Origin: CAYWXK01 sp964462515
GTDB lineage: Bacteria > Planctomycetota > Phycisphaerae > Sedimentisphaerales > Anaerobacaceae
NCBI GenBank assembly: GCA_964462515.1
Contig: CAYWXK010000015.1
Span: 1 to 64,000 of the forward strand
DNA length: 64,000 bases
Direction of reading: 5' to 3'
This document shows positions 1 through 7,855 of the stretch, one piece after another (within the stretch, counting starts at the first letter, position 1; the number at the start of each line of letters is the position of its first letter). The notes under the pieces are model-generated. The model had not been told where the DNA came from. It saw only the letters and a list, made by a program, of their open reading frames with translations, and did not search any database. The position numbers and the translations under genes were made by a program.

Positions 1-653
1 TTTCCCCAATACATTTGTAGGATACGCACAGGTCCTATCGTGTTGCCCCAGGTTGGGCTGCCAGATGGTGTATATGTGCCGAAGGCCAGACCGGTAGCGT
101 TAACAGATTCCTGCACCCAAGTGACGGCCTGTGGCTGGAGAGTGGAAGGTTCGCCTTCAAAGAACCATATTGCATTCTGCAAGTAGCCTGCAGAGTTACT
201 GCGACCCGCACCGGGGGTGTAATTATAACCTGACAAGGTGCCCGTAGCGAACTTGTAGTAAAGATACGCGGTCTGCGGATTTAAATCGTCACCAACGCCA
301 CTCACACCACCCTGCCACGCATGTGAACCGGGCGAGCCATCAATGAACTCTGTACTTACCCACACATCCATTGGCTGAGCGACGTATTCTCTTTCCTCAA
401 CACAGAAGGTTTGAAACGACTCGCTGTATCCGCTTACACCGCTGGTAGTAGGGCTGTATGCCGCGTTGGAGAGTTGAAGACCCGGTGGGCCGTCAGATCT
501 AATCGTGAACTCACCACCGGCTCCTGAATAGTAGCCAATGGCTCGATCCCACCAGACACGACCACCATAGTAACCAGCACCATTCGTAGGGTTCGCAAGT
601 GCTGCTGAAGCCGTCAAGACGCAAATCGCTCCTATAAACAATATTTTTTTCAT
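1..653 (-). CDS. Secreted protein of PEP-CTERM type, 3' end outside window
   Basis: An open frame of 217 codons runs from an ATG at 653 off the left edge of the window. The product starts MKKILFIGAICVLTASAALA, a typical Sec signal peptide with an Ala-Leu-Ala cleavage site, followed by an Asn/Gly/Tyr-rich extracellular-type sequence (for example GYYGGRVWWDRAIGYY). A purine-rich GGAAAGGA lies about six bases before the ATG. The C-terminus is not visible, so the PEP-CTERM tail cannot be confirmed. The size, signal peptide and position at the end of a run of PEP-CTERM genes make it likely. The residue pattern recalls choice-of-anchor domains seen in PEP-CTERM proteins. Function unknown; probably a matrix or surface protein. 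Confidence 0.7.
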   Translation of the reverse strand, partial: MKKILFIGAICVLTASAALANPTNGAGYYGGRVWWDRAIGYYSGAGGEFTIRSDGPPGLQLSNAAYSPTTSGVSGYSESFQTFCVEEREYVAQPMDVWVSTEFIDGSPGSHAWQGGVSGVGDDLNPQTAYLYYKFATGTLSGYNYTPGAGRSNSAGYLQNAIWFFEGEPSTLQPQAVTWVQESVNATGLAFGTYTPSGSPTWGNTIGPVRILQMYWG

Positions 654-802
654 CGGGAGTCCTTTCCATAGGCAGGTAAATATCCTGCTCTATCCTTTAG
701 TTATCTTCCTTGAATATCCGTATTATGTTTTACATTTGTGTCAGCTTACATTGCTAATTCTTTATTGCTTCAACAACCCTCCTCTTAAGAAGCTATCAGG
801 GT

Positions 803-841
803 GTAGGAAGGAGCTTACCTCCTTGTAATCTCCCTTCCTAC
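803..841 (-). promoter_or_regulatory. Leader hairpin before the first gene, with AAGGAGG in its loop
   Basis: On the minus strand GTAGGAAG-G-GAG pairs with CTC-CTTCCTAC (11 base pairs, one bulged G) around a 16-base loop that contains AAGGAGG (818-824). A TTGACA hexamer lies just upstream (859-864), but no good -10 follows at 16-18 bases, so the promoter is uncertain. No U-tract follows the hairpin, so a terminator is unlikely. The AAGGAGG element recurs in five other leaders of this window. Confidence 0.4.
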
Positions 842-874
842 TAACCCTTTCAAGCTATTGTCAAATCATTGATG

Positions 875-1552
875 TTAGAGTGTCCTTCTTCTTCGCAGCC
901 AGCCGACAAGAGCTACGCCGATGCTGCCAAGAGCGATTGCGCCTGGAGCAGGGATTTGGCAAACCGTTGCGACGTCGACTTTGTCAATGGTGACACCGCT
1001 ATCTACGAACCTAAGACAAATTACTTCGAGGTCGTAGTCTTGTGGGATGCTCCATTCGATTGTTACCTCCTGCCAGTCGCCGGGTTGGCCGGTTACTACC
1101 CAGCTGATCGGGAAATAAAGGTCATTATCTCCGTAGGGATCTCCGTGGAGAACGGTGTAGCCAGCCACATAACCTCCAACGCTGGTCGGACATACACGAT
1201 AATCCACCTCAACCTGAACGATTTTGGTAAGGAGAGGATCTATGGTATTGTCGATCCATAGGTCTAAGTTAACCACCTCTCCCCATATTCCACCCTGTCT
1301 GCCGTCAGGCAGCGCATCTATCCAGTAACCAGGAGGGAAGCCCTCCGTATAGACGTCCGCCTCTGGCGTGCCAGGACTGATGTAGCCAGGGTCAGCCTCA
1401 ATTGTCCACGGAGGGCTGGCACCTGGATTTGTGTCAAAGCTCCACGTCTGGCGTGTGTAGTAGTACCCGTCGCCTGGGCCGATCGTGATGTTGGCGACGG
1501 CGGGGGCTGCCATCAGGGTGCATACCACCAAGCTAAGTAAAATCCGTTTCAT
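875..1552 (-). CDS. PEP-CTERM sorting domain protein, 225 aa
   Basis: The protein begins MKRILLSLVVCTLMAAPAVA (signal peptide) and ends with a sorting tail: IPAPGA, a hydrophobic helix, then GWLRRRRTL. This is the Pro-Ala-Pro-Gly variant of PEP-CTERM, presumably a substrate of the exosortase encoded at 17993-20008. The mature part is paralogous to the products at 3077-3784 and 3820-4515: an early ITIGPGDG segment, a central VQVEVDYRV strand and a late WQEVTIEW plus VATVC block are shared. No catalytic motif is seen, so a structural extracellular protein is likely. It lies 75 bases after the gene at 1628-2464 and probably shares its transcript. Confidence 0.85.
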   Translation of the reverse strand: MKRILLSLVVCTLMAAPAVANITIGPGDGYYYTRQTWSFDTNPGASPPWTIEADPGYISPGTPEADVYTEGFPPGYWIDALPDGRQGGIWGEVVNLDLWIDNTIDPLLTKIVQVEVDYRVCPTSVGGYVAGYTVLHGDPYGDNDLYFPISWVVTGQPGDWQEVTIEWSIPQDYDLEVICLRFVDSGVTIDKVDVATVCQIPAPGAIALGSIGVALVGWLRRRRTL

Positions 1553-1627
1553 TTTTTTCTCCTTGATTGAATTTACATTGTGGCAAACGCTGCCACAAAA
1601 AAGTTAATTTTTATTTTTCGAGTTACG

Positions 1628-2464
1628 TTACGTATATATCGAACTGCTTTCTCTTATTTTTTGCGGCGGGCCGCGAGCCAGACGCAAAAAAGGAAAAGCA
1701 GGTAGATAGGGAAGAATCTGTTCGGCTCTAGAAGCCAAACAGTTAAATGGCCGGATTAAATGCGGTATGAAAAGATTTATTGCGAATTGAGGCAGCCGGA
1801 ATTTATATTTGCTTTGCGCAGGCTCGAAACGATTCGGCAGCGAGGTGAGATTGCTTCGCTTCGCTCGCAATGACGGAGATAATGGTAGTGGCATTGTAGT
1901 ATCAGGGATTCCAGCCAGGTGGCGAAGAAGGCCAATATACTCGGAGCCTTGAAGTTCGCTGCGAGGACGGAAGGAGCCATCAAGCTGCGATACGTATGTT
2001 AAGTTTGCAGGGGACTGCTGAATTTGCTTTTTACTGATGATATGCGAAGCAAATTTTGGCAGGGTGGTAAAACCTGCGTGGGTTAGCCATAATAGGCCGG
2101 CGAAGGCTGCCAGCCAGACTTTTCGGTCCTTGACCAGTGAAACACAGAGGAATCCAGTAAAGACAAGGAAGAACGCAGCGGGCAGCGGAGGCAAAGGTTT
2201 TGCTGCGAGAGGTGAAGCCGGGAGGCTGGTTGATGCGGCAGGAGGTTTTAGAAGTTCACCAGCGACAGTTGCCAGATGAGGAATATAGAGTTCACTGGTT
2301 TGATTTGTTTCGAGGCCCAATACCCTGACGTCGGCATTTGCAGACAGCGATGGTGCAAGAAGATTGTTGCTATAGTTACTAACAGCTGGCGCAGCATAGG
2401 CGGCCGATGTCACCAGAAGTGACGAAAATAATAGCAATACTTTCACACCGTTCCTTAAAAGCAT
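1628..2464 (-). CDS. Hypothetical secreted protein with an internal membrane segment and RGPP tail
   Basis: This 278-residue protein is not recognised. It has an N-terminal signal peptide ending SAAYA, a second hydrophobic stretch near residues 95-130 (PAAFFLVFTGFLCV and the following segment) and a basic C-terminal third. The C-terminal region contains residues encoded by a common dispersed repeat (1847-1876). The end reads PAFPFLRLARGPPQK, which matches the ends of the short upstream frames in the leaders at 4.6 and 8.6 kb (PAFIFARWSRGPPK, PAFIFVRWARGPPE). In all three cases a PEP-CTERM gene follows. The start ATG has AAGGAG eight bases upstream, and that SD lies in a GNRA-capped hairpin. 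It may be a true gene or a long form of the leader frame. Confidence 0.5.
   Translation of the reverse strand: MLLRNGVKVLLLFSSLLVTSAAYAAPAVSNYSNNLLAPSLSANADVRVLGLETNQTSELYIPHLATVAGELLKPPAASTSLPASPLAAKPLPPLPAAFFLVFTGFLCVSLVKDRKVWLAAFAGLLWLTHAGFTTLPKFASHIISKKQIQQSPANLTYVSQLDGSFRPRSELQGSEYIGLLRHLAGIPDTTMPLPLSPSLRAKRSNLTSLPNRFEPAQSKYKFRLPQFAINLFIPHLIRPFNCLASRAEQILPYLPAFPFLRLARGPPQKIRESSSIYT
1847..1876. repeat. Dispersed repeat with gcgaagcgaag core
   Basis: The segment gagattgcttcgcttcgctc plus gcaatgacgg is a well-known dispersed sequence in bacterial genomes; in translation it gives the recurring spurious string CERSEAI or LRAKRSN. Here it lies in frame inside the 278-residue gene (SLRAKRSN), so that part of the protein is probably not conserved. 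Confidence 0.6.
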
Positions 2465-2600
2465 TTCCCCGTCTCCTTACGGAGCCGTCCTCTTGTTAAA
2501 CATAACTGGTGGCCACCCCCTCCTAAATAAAATCGGAGATGGCCTCCTCCTTTCGGAGTTATATGACGTTGCAAATAACAAAATATAAAATGGCTGTCAA
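2465..2600 (-). promoter_or_regulatory. Promoter and structured leader of the 1628-2464 gene
   Basis: TTGACA lies at 2595-2600 on the minus strand, with a weak -10 (TATTTG, 2572-2577) at 17 bases. The leader then holds two GNRA-tetraloop hairpins: CTCC-GAAA-GGAG (2547-2558), followed directly by the AAGGAGGAGG element (2543-2552 overlaps it), and CTCC-GTAA-GGAG (2473-2484). The second hairpin contains the AAGGAG that is the ribosome binding site for the ATG at 2464. This could regulate translation; inference only. Confidence 0.45.
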
Positions 2601-2990
2601 GAAAATATATAAAAATTTAGAAAATTTTTGAGAAGATTTTTATTATTTTAGGATTTCGACCCGATTCCGATTTTTCAAAGCCACAGAGTGCACAGAGAAC
2701 ACAGAGAGTTAAATGTTTTTTATTAAAGAACTTACAACATTTGCCACGATTTTGGCTCTCTGTAGCCTGACGGATATGCGAGTTGAGGTGCCATTTTTGG
2801 GCTACCCCAAAAGTGGTGCAGCACGCGATTCGGTTTGAGAATTGCGAATTTAGGAGTCAGGGTTTGTGGGTCAGAAGGCACAAAGGGAATAACGAATTTC
2901 GAATTTTGAATACCGAATAACGAATTAAGGAAGTCAGGATGATAGATTTTCAAAATCATGAATGACGAAACGTTAGTGTGTTTGGCTATA
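2601..2990. repeat. Gene-free stretch with two low-complexity dispersed repeats
   Basis: No convincing gene is seen. An AT-rich segment is followed at 2679-2710 by the short-period repeat ccacagagtgcacagagaac and so on, and at 2889-2930 by a repeat built on aattcgaat/gaataacgaatt units. Both are types of dispersed filler sequence common in bacterial intergenic DNA. A 75-codon minus-strand frame across them (2732-2959) encodes only the repeat translation and is rejected. Confidence 0.55.
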
Positions 2991-3022
2991 AATAAAAGGG
3001 CCGAGGTTTTTTGCCTCGGCCC
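2991..3022 (-). terminator. Rho-independent terminator after the 3077-3784 gene
   Basis: On the minus strand a perfect 9-bp stem GGGCCGAGG/CCTCGGCCC (2998-3006 with 3014-3022) with a 7-base loop is followed by TTTTATT. It lies about 55 bases after the stop of the PEP-CTERM gene and would end the 4515 to 3077 operon. Confidence 0.85.
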
Positions 3023-3076
3023 GTATTTTTGTGTTGCTTTCGGTCAGCAAATTTGCTGTGACTGATTTTAGATTTA

Positions 3077-3784
3077 CTACAATGCTCTACGTCTCCGCAA
3101 CCAGCCGACAAGGCCTGCTCCGCCGAATAGTAATATAGTGGCCGGCTCAGGAGTGCAGATTGTTGCAACCTCAATCCTGTCGATGGCAACACCGGTATTT
3201 ACAAAGCGAAGATGAACTACCTCAGCAGGGTATATCTGTGGGAGACGCCACTCTATTGTTACTTCACGCCATCCGTCTGTTAACGCCTCGTCATCAAAGC
3301 TGACAGATTGGTAAATCAGGCCATCTCCTCCTGTAACGTGGCTTTCTGCATCTATGTAACCATGCACACCCTCTTCGTAGACGTCCACTTGATAAAAGAC
3401 CTCAACCTGGATGATTTTCTCAAGGCGCGGGTCAATAATGTTGGGGATGTGCAAATCTGCCGTAATGGTATTGCCGAAGATAATACCCTGACGGTTGCTG
3501 GTATCAATGATATCATACCAACCCGGCGGGGGCATACCAGCTCCAATAGTTAGTGCAACATCTGCTGTTGGCGGTGGGGGAGCGCCAGGATTTACCCAGA
3601 CAGCATCAGCCGGTATCCCCGTCGCACCCAGCGAAGAAGGCTGCGGAGGTGGGGCTGTGAACGACCACGCCTGATACGTATAGTGCCAACCATCACCCGG
3701 AGCGATAGTTATATGAGCCAAAGCAGTTGACGACATCAGAGCACACAATAACAATCCTAATCCTAACTTTTTCATACTTTTCAT
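3077..3784 (-). CDS. PEP-CTERM sorting domain protein, 235 aa
   Basis: The product starts MKSMKKLGLGLLLCALMSST (signal peptide, ALA cleavage site) and ends CTPEPATILLFGGAGLVGWL followed by RRRRAL. This is a canonical PEP-CTERM tail: PEP motif, hydrophobic helix, Arg cluster. The mature part opens HITIAPGDGWHYTYQAWSF, close to the paralogue at 875-1552 (ITIGPGDGYYYTRQTWSF), and shares its late VTIEW/LPQ/VATIC block. It is the second gene of a two-gene unit with 3820-4515 and is followed by a strong terminator. Predicted substrate of the exosortase; role of the mature domain unknown. Confidence 0.87.
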   Translation of the reverse strand: MKSMKKLGLGLLLCALMSSTALAHITIAPGDGWHYTYQAWSFTAPPPQPSSLGATGIPADAVWVNPGAPPPPTADVALTIGAGMPPPGWYDIIDTSNRQGIIFGNTITADLHIPNIIDPRLEKIIQVEVFYQVDVYEEGVHGYIDAESHVTGGDGLIYQSVSFDDEALTDGWREVTIEWRLPQIYPAEVVHLRFVNTGVAIDRIEVATICTPEPATILLFGGAGLVGWLRRRRAL

Positions 3785-3819
3785 CCTTTCTCCAAATAGT
3801 AACTATTGTTAGTTATGGG

Positions 3820-4515
3820 TTATAAGCACCTACGTCTGCGGAGCCAGCCAACAAGACCCACGCCGATACCGGCAAGGAGAATTGCTCCTGGTGCAGGAAT
3901 CATACAGATTGTTGCAACCTCTACGGAGTCTATGTCAATGCCTTTAGAACTTGTAAAACCAAGCAAGATTCTCTCCCATTCAGGTTGTGGATAGATTTTC
4001 CAGGTAAAAGTTACTTCATACCAATCTCCTGGAATAACTTCAGGCTGTTGAACGGGTTCATAGCCCATCATCCCGGGCGCTTCGAGTACTAACATTTCCT
4101 CGAGGCCTCCTGTGCCAGTTGCGCGGGGCTGATAAACAATCTCAACCTGAACCAGTTTGTAATAATCGGGGTAATAATGGTTAGGGATGGTGAATTCAAT
4201 CTGTGCTGTTAGTCCATGGATATAGTCTGGCAGAATCGGGTCGCCATTGTACCAACCAGCCATAGCACGAGGCGGCACATTCGTAAGAGTAACTATAGCG
4301 TTTGTTGGTGTGCCAGTGGCAAAATTGGTATCCCAATCGTCATACTGGACATCATCGAAGTAAGTGCCTAACCTCGTCACGTCTGTTCTAAAATCGTATA
4401 GAGTGTAAGTGTATGGTGCACCCGGGTATTGGTCAAGAATAGTGATGTGCGCCAGCGCGGGTGCAGAGATAAGAGCACAAACTACAAATCCTAATACTAA
4501 CTTTTTCATTTCCAT
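3820..4515 (-). CDS. PEP-CTERM sorting domain protein, 231 aa
   Basis: A signal peptide (MEMKKLVLGFVVCALISAP, cleavage near ALA) is followed by HITILDQYPGAPYTYTLYDF and a domain paralogous to 875-1552 and 3077-3784. The tail is IPAPGAILLAGIGVGLVGWL plus RRRRCL, the Pro-Ala-Pro-Gly form of the exosortase signal. It is the first gene after the long leader and promoter at 4516-4951. The gap to the next gene is 35 bases, so the two are probably one operon. No enzymatic motif is visible; an extracellular structural or binding role is inferred. Confidence 0.87.
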   Translation of the reverse strand: MEMKKLVLGFVVCALISAPALAHITILDQYPGAPYTYTLYDFRTDVTRLGTYFDDVQYDDWDTNFATGTPTNAIVTLTNVPPRAMAGWYNGDPILPDYIHGLTAQIEFTIPNHYYPDYYKLVQVEIVYQPRATGTGGLEEMLVLEAPGMMGYEPVQQPEVIPGDWYEVTFTWKIYPQPEWERILLGFTSSKGIDIDSVEVATICMIPAPGAILLAGIGVGLVGWLRRRRCL

Positions 4516-4951
4516 TCTCCTTAACTTTATTTTTATAAACTTGTTTTTACATCAAAAGTTTTAAGTCATTGAATCCATTGCAACTTATTCTAAAGGGCCT
4601 GCGCGCAAAGGTCCTTTATAATAAACAAGGTTGCCACAGGTCGGTTTAGGCGGCCCGCGACTCCACCGAGCGAAGATAAATGCCGGTGAAAAAAAAGCAC
4701 TATCACAGCCGCTTACCACCAGAATGGCATTAAGAGATGTCACCGGGATAAGCGACAGCAATATGCCTGATAATTTCCTACTTTTTTTATCCGAAACCAC
4801 TCCTTTATACTCCTCCATGATGACAGGATGCTTCACAGTCGCGTATCTAAAGTAGTAACTTACGCGCAGAACACACTGCAAGTGTATGCCCTCATCCTTA
4901 TTGGCATTACCTATTTATCCTAATTTACCAGATATAAGGGTCGTATGTCAA
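4516..4951 (-). promoter_or_regulatory. Long leader and promoter of the PEP-CTERM operon, copy 1
   Basis: The minus strand has TTGACA (4946-4951), an 18-base spacer and TAAATT (4922-4927). The leader, about 400 bases, then carries AAGGATGAGG (4890-4899), a small ACACT/AGTGT hairpin, a possible upstream frame (98 codons from an ATG at 4881, or a shorter one from the ATG of MEEYKG) ending in SRGPPKP, and a GC-rich hairpin AAAGGACC/GGCCCTTT (4592-4617) about 75 bases before the gene. The whole leader is collinear with the one at 8471-8904. Codon changes between the copies fall about equally on all three positions, so protein-coding selection is not evident; an RNA element is as likely. Confidence 0.6.
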
Positions 4952-5159
4952 GAGAAAAATTTGAAAAAAATAGGGAATTTAGCAATTTTTTTTGACGAGG
5001 ACGTTAGTTTTTACAGCCAATGTGAGGGTCTGTTTGTTCGTAAGAAAACTAACAGAAAGATAGGATTTTGGCAGAGAACAAGAGACAAGGTGGTTTCTAC
5101 CCCTTTTGAGGTATCTCAAAGAAAACATTATCGCAGCCGGATAAGTATAATTTGGCAAT

Positions 5160-5194
5160 AAAAAAGCGAGGCAGTTTTTTAAGCTGCCTCGCTT
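5160..5194 (-). terminator. Rho-independent terminator, copy 1
   Basis: The minus strand has a 10-bp stem AGCGAGGCAG/CTGCCTCGCT (5166-5175 with 5185-5194) followed by TTTTTTATT. It ends the unit formed by the genes at 5871-6779 and 5238-5807. An identical copy lies at 7145-7179. Confidence 0.88.
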
Positions 5195-5237
5195 CAACTA
5201 CTAAACCACTAATACGGCATTAGGCATAAACTACGTC

Positions 5238-5807
5238 TTATTTGCGACGACGCAGGAACAGTCCACCTAAACCAAGCAACGCAAAGGTTACCGGCTCGGG
5301 AACTACTGCGAACACGCGGTCAATCCCTAACTGGCCATAAGTTGCCCATCCGTTCCACTGCGGACCTGTGGAAGTAATTGTGAGTGTATAGCCAGGTGTT
5401 CCCGTAAAGGCGGTGATTTTCCATATCTCTGTTGAGCCGGCATCGGCGTAGCTGCCCCACGGCGAACCATCTACATCAACTGTAAAGCTGTCATCGGCAA
5501 TTCCATCGAGGTGTCTGATTTCTACAGCGAGTATTTTAGCGTTGAATGTAATAGACGCCGATGTTGTGTTTTCATCCGGGCCCCATACCGTTCTGCAAAG
5601 GTTATCCCACGATTGGAAATCGGTAGCAAGACCACCCCAGCTTGTACCGCTGGGTGGGGGTGGTGTTCCCCAACCAATAATGGTATAACCTGCTTCACCG
5701 GCGGGAGTGCCGAGGTCAACCAATTCGGCTAAGTATGCCTTCGTGGGGGTTGCTACAAGAAGCAGAACTACTAATGCAAAAATTGTTACAAATGTCTTCA
5801 TCATCAT
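5238..5807 (-). CDS. PEP-CTERM sorting domain protein, 189 aa, duplicated copy 1
   Basis: The protein has a signal peptide (MMMKTFVTIFALVVLLLVAT, cleavage near TKA) and a classical tail, VVPEPVTFALLGLGGLFL followed by RRRK. The mature domain (HLDG, VDVDGSPWGSY, YGQLGIDRV) is homologous to that of the 7856-8470 product (HLDG, VHVDGRLWGHY, WGQLGIDRV). The exact same 189 residues are encoded at 7223-7792. It follows the 5871-6779 gene by 63 bases and precedes a terminator, so it is the second gene of a two-gene unit. SD: AAGGAGG just before the ATG run. Presumed exosortase substrate; function unknown. Confidence 0.87.
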   Translation of the reverse strand: MMMKTFVTIFALVVLLLVATPTKAYLAELVDLGTPAGEAGYTIIGWGTPPPPSGTSWGGLATDFQSWDNLCRTVWGPDENTTSASITFNAKILAVEIRHLDGIADDSFTVDVDGSPWGSYADAGSTEIWKITAFTGTPGYTLTITSTGPQWNGWATYGQLGIDRVFAVVPEPVTFALLGLGGLFLRRRK

Positions 5808-5870
5808 ACCTCCTTAAAAAACTTTTTCATTTACATACATACATTTATTTTACTTGTTGCTTGTGTCTGT

Positions 5871-6779
5871 TTATAAACTTTTGTTTCTTCGGAGCCAGCC
5901 AACGAGAGCTACTCCGATACCACCCAGCAAAATGGCTCCAGGGGCGGGTATTGGTGCCGGGACCTGAAAAGTGATATTGCCCTTGAAAGGTGATGCCCAC
6001 GATCCACCGGGAGCTCCACTATAAATGCCCCAGCCAAGGTGAAAGGTGCCGCTGGAGTCGTGGAAGGACTCTTCGGTCAGCACGAACTTACAAATGTATG
6101 TGCCGTCCGGCAATTGCAATGTGCCAGGCAAGGCACGACCGGGTTCATACATTCCATAGATTCCAACCGTCGCCTGTGGATAGTCCACATCGTACCAGGG
6201 CGAAGAAATCGGGTCCGGGTTGAATGTGACAGTAGTGACTGGACCGTCATTGAGACCTGGGGATCCTATTCCATAACCACCTAAGCCGGCAGTCCTATAT
6301 AAGACGTGGAAGCTGCTGTCCGTTACGAAGCTGGTAGTGGCATTTCCGCTCTGGTCGGTCACAAGCAAACCGAAAGGCAGGTAGCCCATCGTGCCATCAT
6401 CGGTGGTCCTTCCGAGACTCTTAAGGATGTTGTTGGTCCAGTCTTCGCTTACACCTGAACCTTCCAACTTCAACTGATACGCAAAGTTGGGTTTGAGTCC
6501 GGTCGCCGTAATCGTACCCGTCAACCGACTCCCAGTGATCCCATAATCAACAACTACGCTTGCGCCTGTATATGCGTTGTTCCTCCATGAATTCTCGGAT
6601 GCCGGCAATGGGCTTTCGTACATGTTGCCCGCAATGTCCTTCCAGCGTTGGTTGCCGGGCCAAGGCCACCCTGGGTCGTTGTCGAGTCCCAATATGGTCG
6701 TTGTAGCTTCCACTGCCGGTGATGCGGCCAGGGCCAAAATTGCTACTACAAAAAATATTAATGCCTTACACATTTTCAT
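5871..6779 (-). CDS. PEP-CTERM sorting domain protein, 302 aa
   Basis: Signal peptide MKMCKALIFFVVAILALAAS, a mature domain rich in Gly, Thr and Trp with no recognised motif, and a tail IPAPGAILLGGIGVALVGWL plus RRNKSL. The mature domain is unlike that of the other products here, but its last 25-30 residues are identical to those of the 7856-8470 product, because the 934-bp repeat ends inside the tail codons. It is first in a unit with 5238-5807. The promoter is at 6940-6968 and the leader is short, lacking the distal part of the leaders at 4.6 and 8.6 kb. SD: AAGGAGAAGGG before the ATG. Confidence 0.85.
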   Translation of the reverse strand: MKMCKALIFFVVAILALAASPAVEATTTILGLDNDPGWPWPGNQRWKDIAGNMYESPLPASENSWRNNAYTGASVVVDYGITGSRLTGTITATGLKPNFAYQLKLEGSGVSEDWTNNILKSLGRTTDDGTMGYLPFGLLVTDQSGNATTSFVTDSSFHVLYRTAGLGGYGIGSPGLNDGPVTTVTFNPDPISSPWYDVDYPQATVGIYGMYEPGRALPGTLQLPDGTYICKFVLTEESFHDSSGTFHLGWGIYSGAPGGSWASPFKGNITFQVPAPIPAPGAILLGGIGVALVGWLRRNKSL

Positions 6780-6968
6780 CTTCCCTTCTCCTTATAAACG
6801 ATAATTTCCTACCTTATTTTTTGTCTGATACCGCTCCTTATCTACTGCTTGCGGTTACAAACCAATAAGAGTTGAGCATAAGCTCAGAACAGATAATATG
6901 TCTCTGTCATCCTCCTTGCCGACATTTCCTATATTCTCCAATTTATCATAATGCCTATCTTATGTCAA
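6780..6968 (-). promoter_or_regulatory. Promoter and shortened leader of the 5871-6779 gene
   Basis: TTGACA (6963-6968), a 17-base spacer and TAAATT (6940-6945) preceded by TGA give a good promoter on the minus strand. AAGGAGGATG (6908-6917) follows, as in the other leaders. Parts of the leader (GACAAAAAATAAGGTAGGAA and ATTATC) align with the long leaders, but the downstream half with the RGPP frame and GC hairpin is missing, which looks like a deletion. Confidence 0.65.
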
Positions 6969-7144
6969 GAAAAAAACAAATTTTTGAAAAAAATTTTACA
7001 GCCAATGTGAGGGTCTGTTTGTTCGTAAGAAAACTAACAGAAAGATAGGATTTTGGCAGAGAACAAGAGACAAGGTGGTTTCTACCCCTTTTGAGGTATC
7101 TCAAAGAAAACATTATCGCAGCCGGATAAGTATAATTTGGCAAT

Positions 7145-7179
7145 AAAAAAGCGAGGCAGTTTTTTAAGCTGCCTCGCTT
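7145..7179 (-). terminator. Rho-independent terminator, copy 2
   Basis: Identical to the terminator at 5160-5194: a 10-bp stem followed by a T-tract on the minus strand. It ends the 8470 to 7223 unit. Confidence 0.88.
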
Positions 7180-7222
7180 CAACTACTAAACCACTAATAC
7201 GGCATTAGGCATAAACTACGTC

Positions 7223-7792
7223 TTATTTGCGACGACGCAGGAACAGTCCACCTAAACCAAGCAACGCAAAGGTTACCGGCTCGGGAACTACTGCGAACAC
7301 GCGGTCAATCCCTAACTGGCCATAAGTTGCCCATCCGTTCCACTGCGGACCTGTGGAAGTAATTGTGAGTGTATAGCCAGGTGTTCCCGTAAAGGCGGTG
7401 ATTTTCCATATCTCTGTTGAGCCGGCATCGGCGTAGCTGCCCCACGGCGAACCATCTACATCAACTGTAAAGCTGTCATCGGCAATTCCATCGAGGTGTC
7501 TGATTTCTACAGCGAGTATTTTAGCGTTGAATGTAATAGACGCCGATGTTGTGTTTTCATCCGGGCCCCATACCGTTCTGCAAAGGTTATCCCACGATTG
7601 GAAATCGGTAGCAAGACCACCCCAGCTTGTACCGCTGGGTGGGGGTGGTGTTCCCCAACCAATAATGGTATAACCTGCTTCACCGGCGGGAGTGCCGAGG
7701 TCAACCAATTCGGCTAAGTATGCCTTCGTGGGGGTTGCTACAAGAAGCAGAACTACTAATGCAAAAATTGTTACAAATGTCTTCATCATCAT
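7223..7792 (-). CDS. PEP-CTERM sorting domain protein, 189 aa, duplicated copy 2
   Basis: The translation is identical to the product at 5238-5807: signal peptide, HLDG/DVDGSPWGSY domain and VPEPVTFALLGLGGLFL tail with terminal RRRK. It lies 63 bases after the 7856-8470 gene, whose mature domain belongs to the same family, so this unit pairs two related domains carrying different tail variants (PEPV and PAPG). Both copies have complete reading frames, the same SD and the same terminator, so both may be expressed, each from its own promoter. Confidence 0.87.
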   Translation of the reverse strand: MMMKTFVTIFALVVLLLVATPTKAYLAELVDLGTPAGEAGYTIIGWGTPPPPSGTSWGGLATDFQSWDNLCRTVWGPDENTTSASITFNAKILAVEIRHLDGIADDSFTVDVDGSPWGSYADAGSTEIWKITAFTGTPGYTLTITSTGPQWNGWATYGQLGIDRVFAVVPEPVTFALLGLGGLFLRRRK

Positions 7793-7855
7793 ACCTCCTT
7801 AAAAAACTTTTTCATTTACATACATACATTTATTTTACTTGTTGCTTGTGTCTGT

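Larger units (their letters stand above)
5009..5942. repeat. Direct repeat of about 934 bp, copy 1
   Basis: The sequence from 5009 to 5942 is identical as far as I can read to 6994-7927 (offset 1985). It includes a terminator, a complete PEP-CTERM gene, an intergenic spacer and the last codons of the next upstream gene. A single g/a difference at 5943/7928 is followed by twelve more matching bases and then complete divergence. Identity at this level means a recent duplication, gene conversion or an assembly artefact. Confidence 0.9.

Noticed and set aside
2732..2959. 75-codon minus-strand frame
   Set aside because: It translates a low-complexity dispersed repeat (aattcgaat-type units) and has no protein-like features.
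4585..4881. 98-codon minus-strand frame in the PEP-CTERM leader as a firm gene
   Set aside because: The collinear copy at 8.6 kb has a stop after the RGPP motif, and changes between copies hit all codon positions. Kept only as a possible leader frame.
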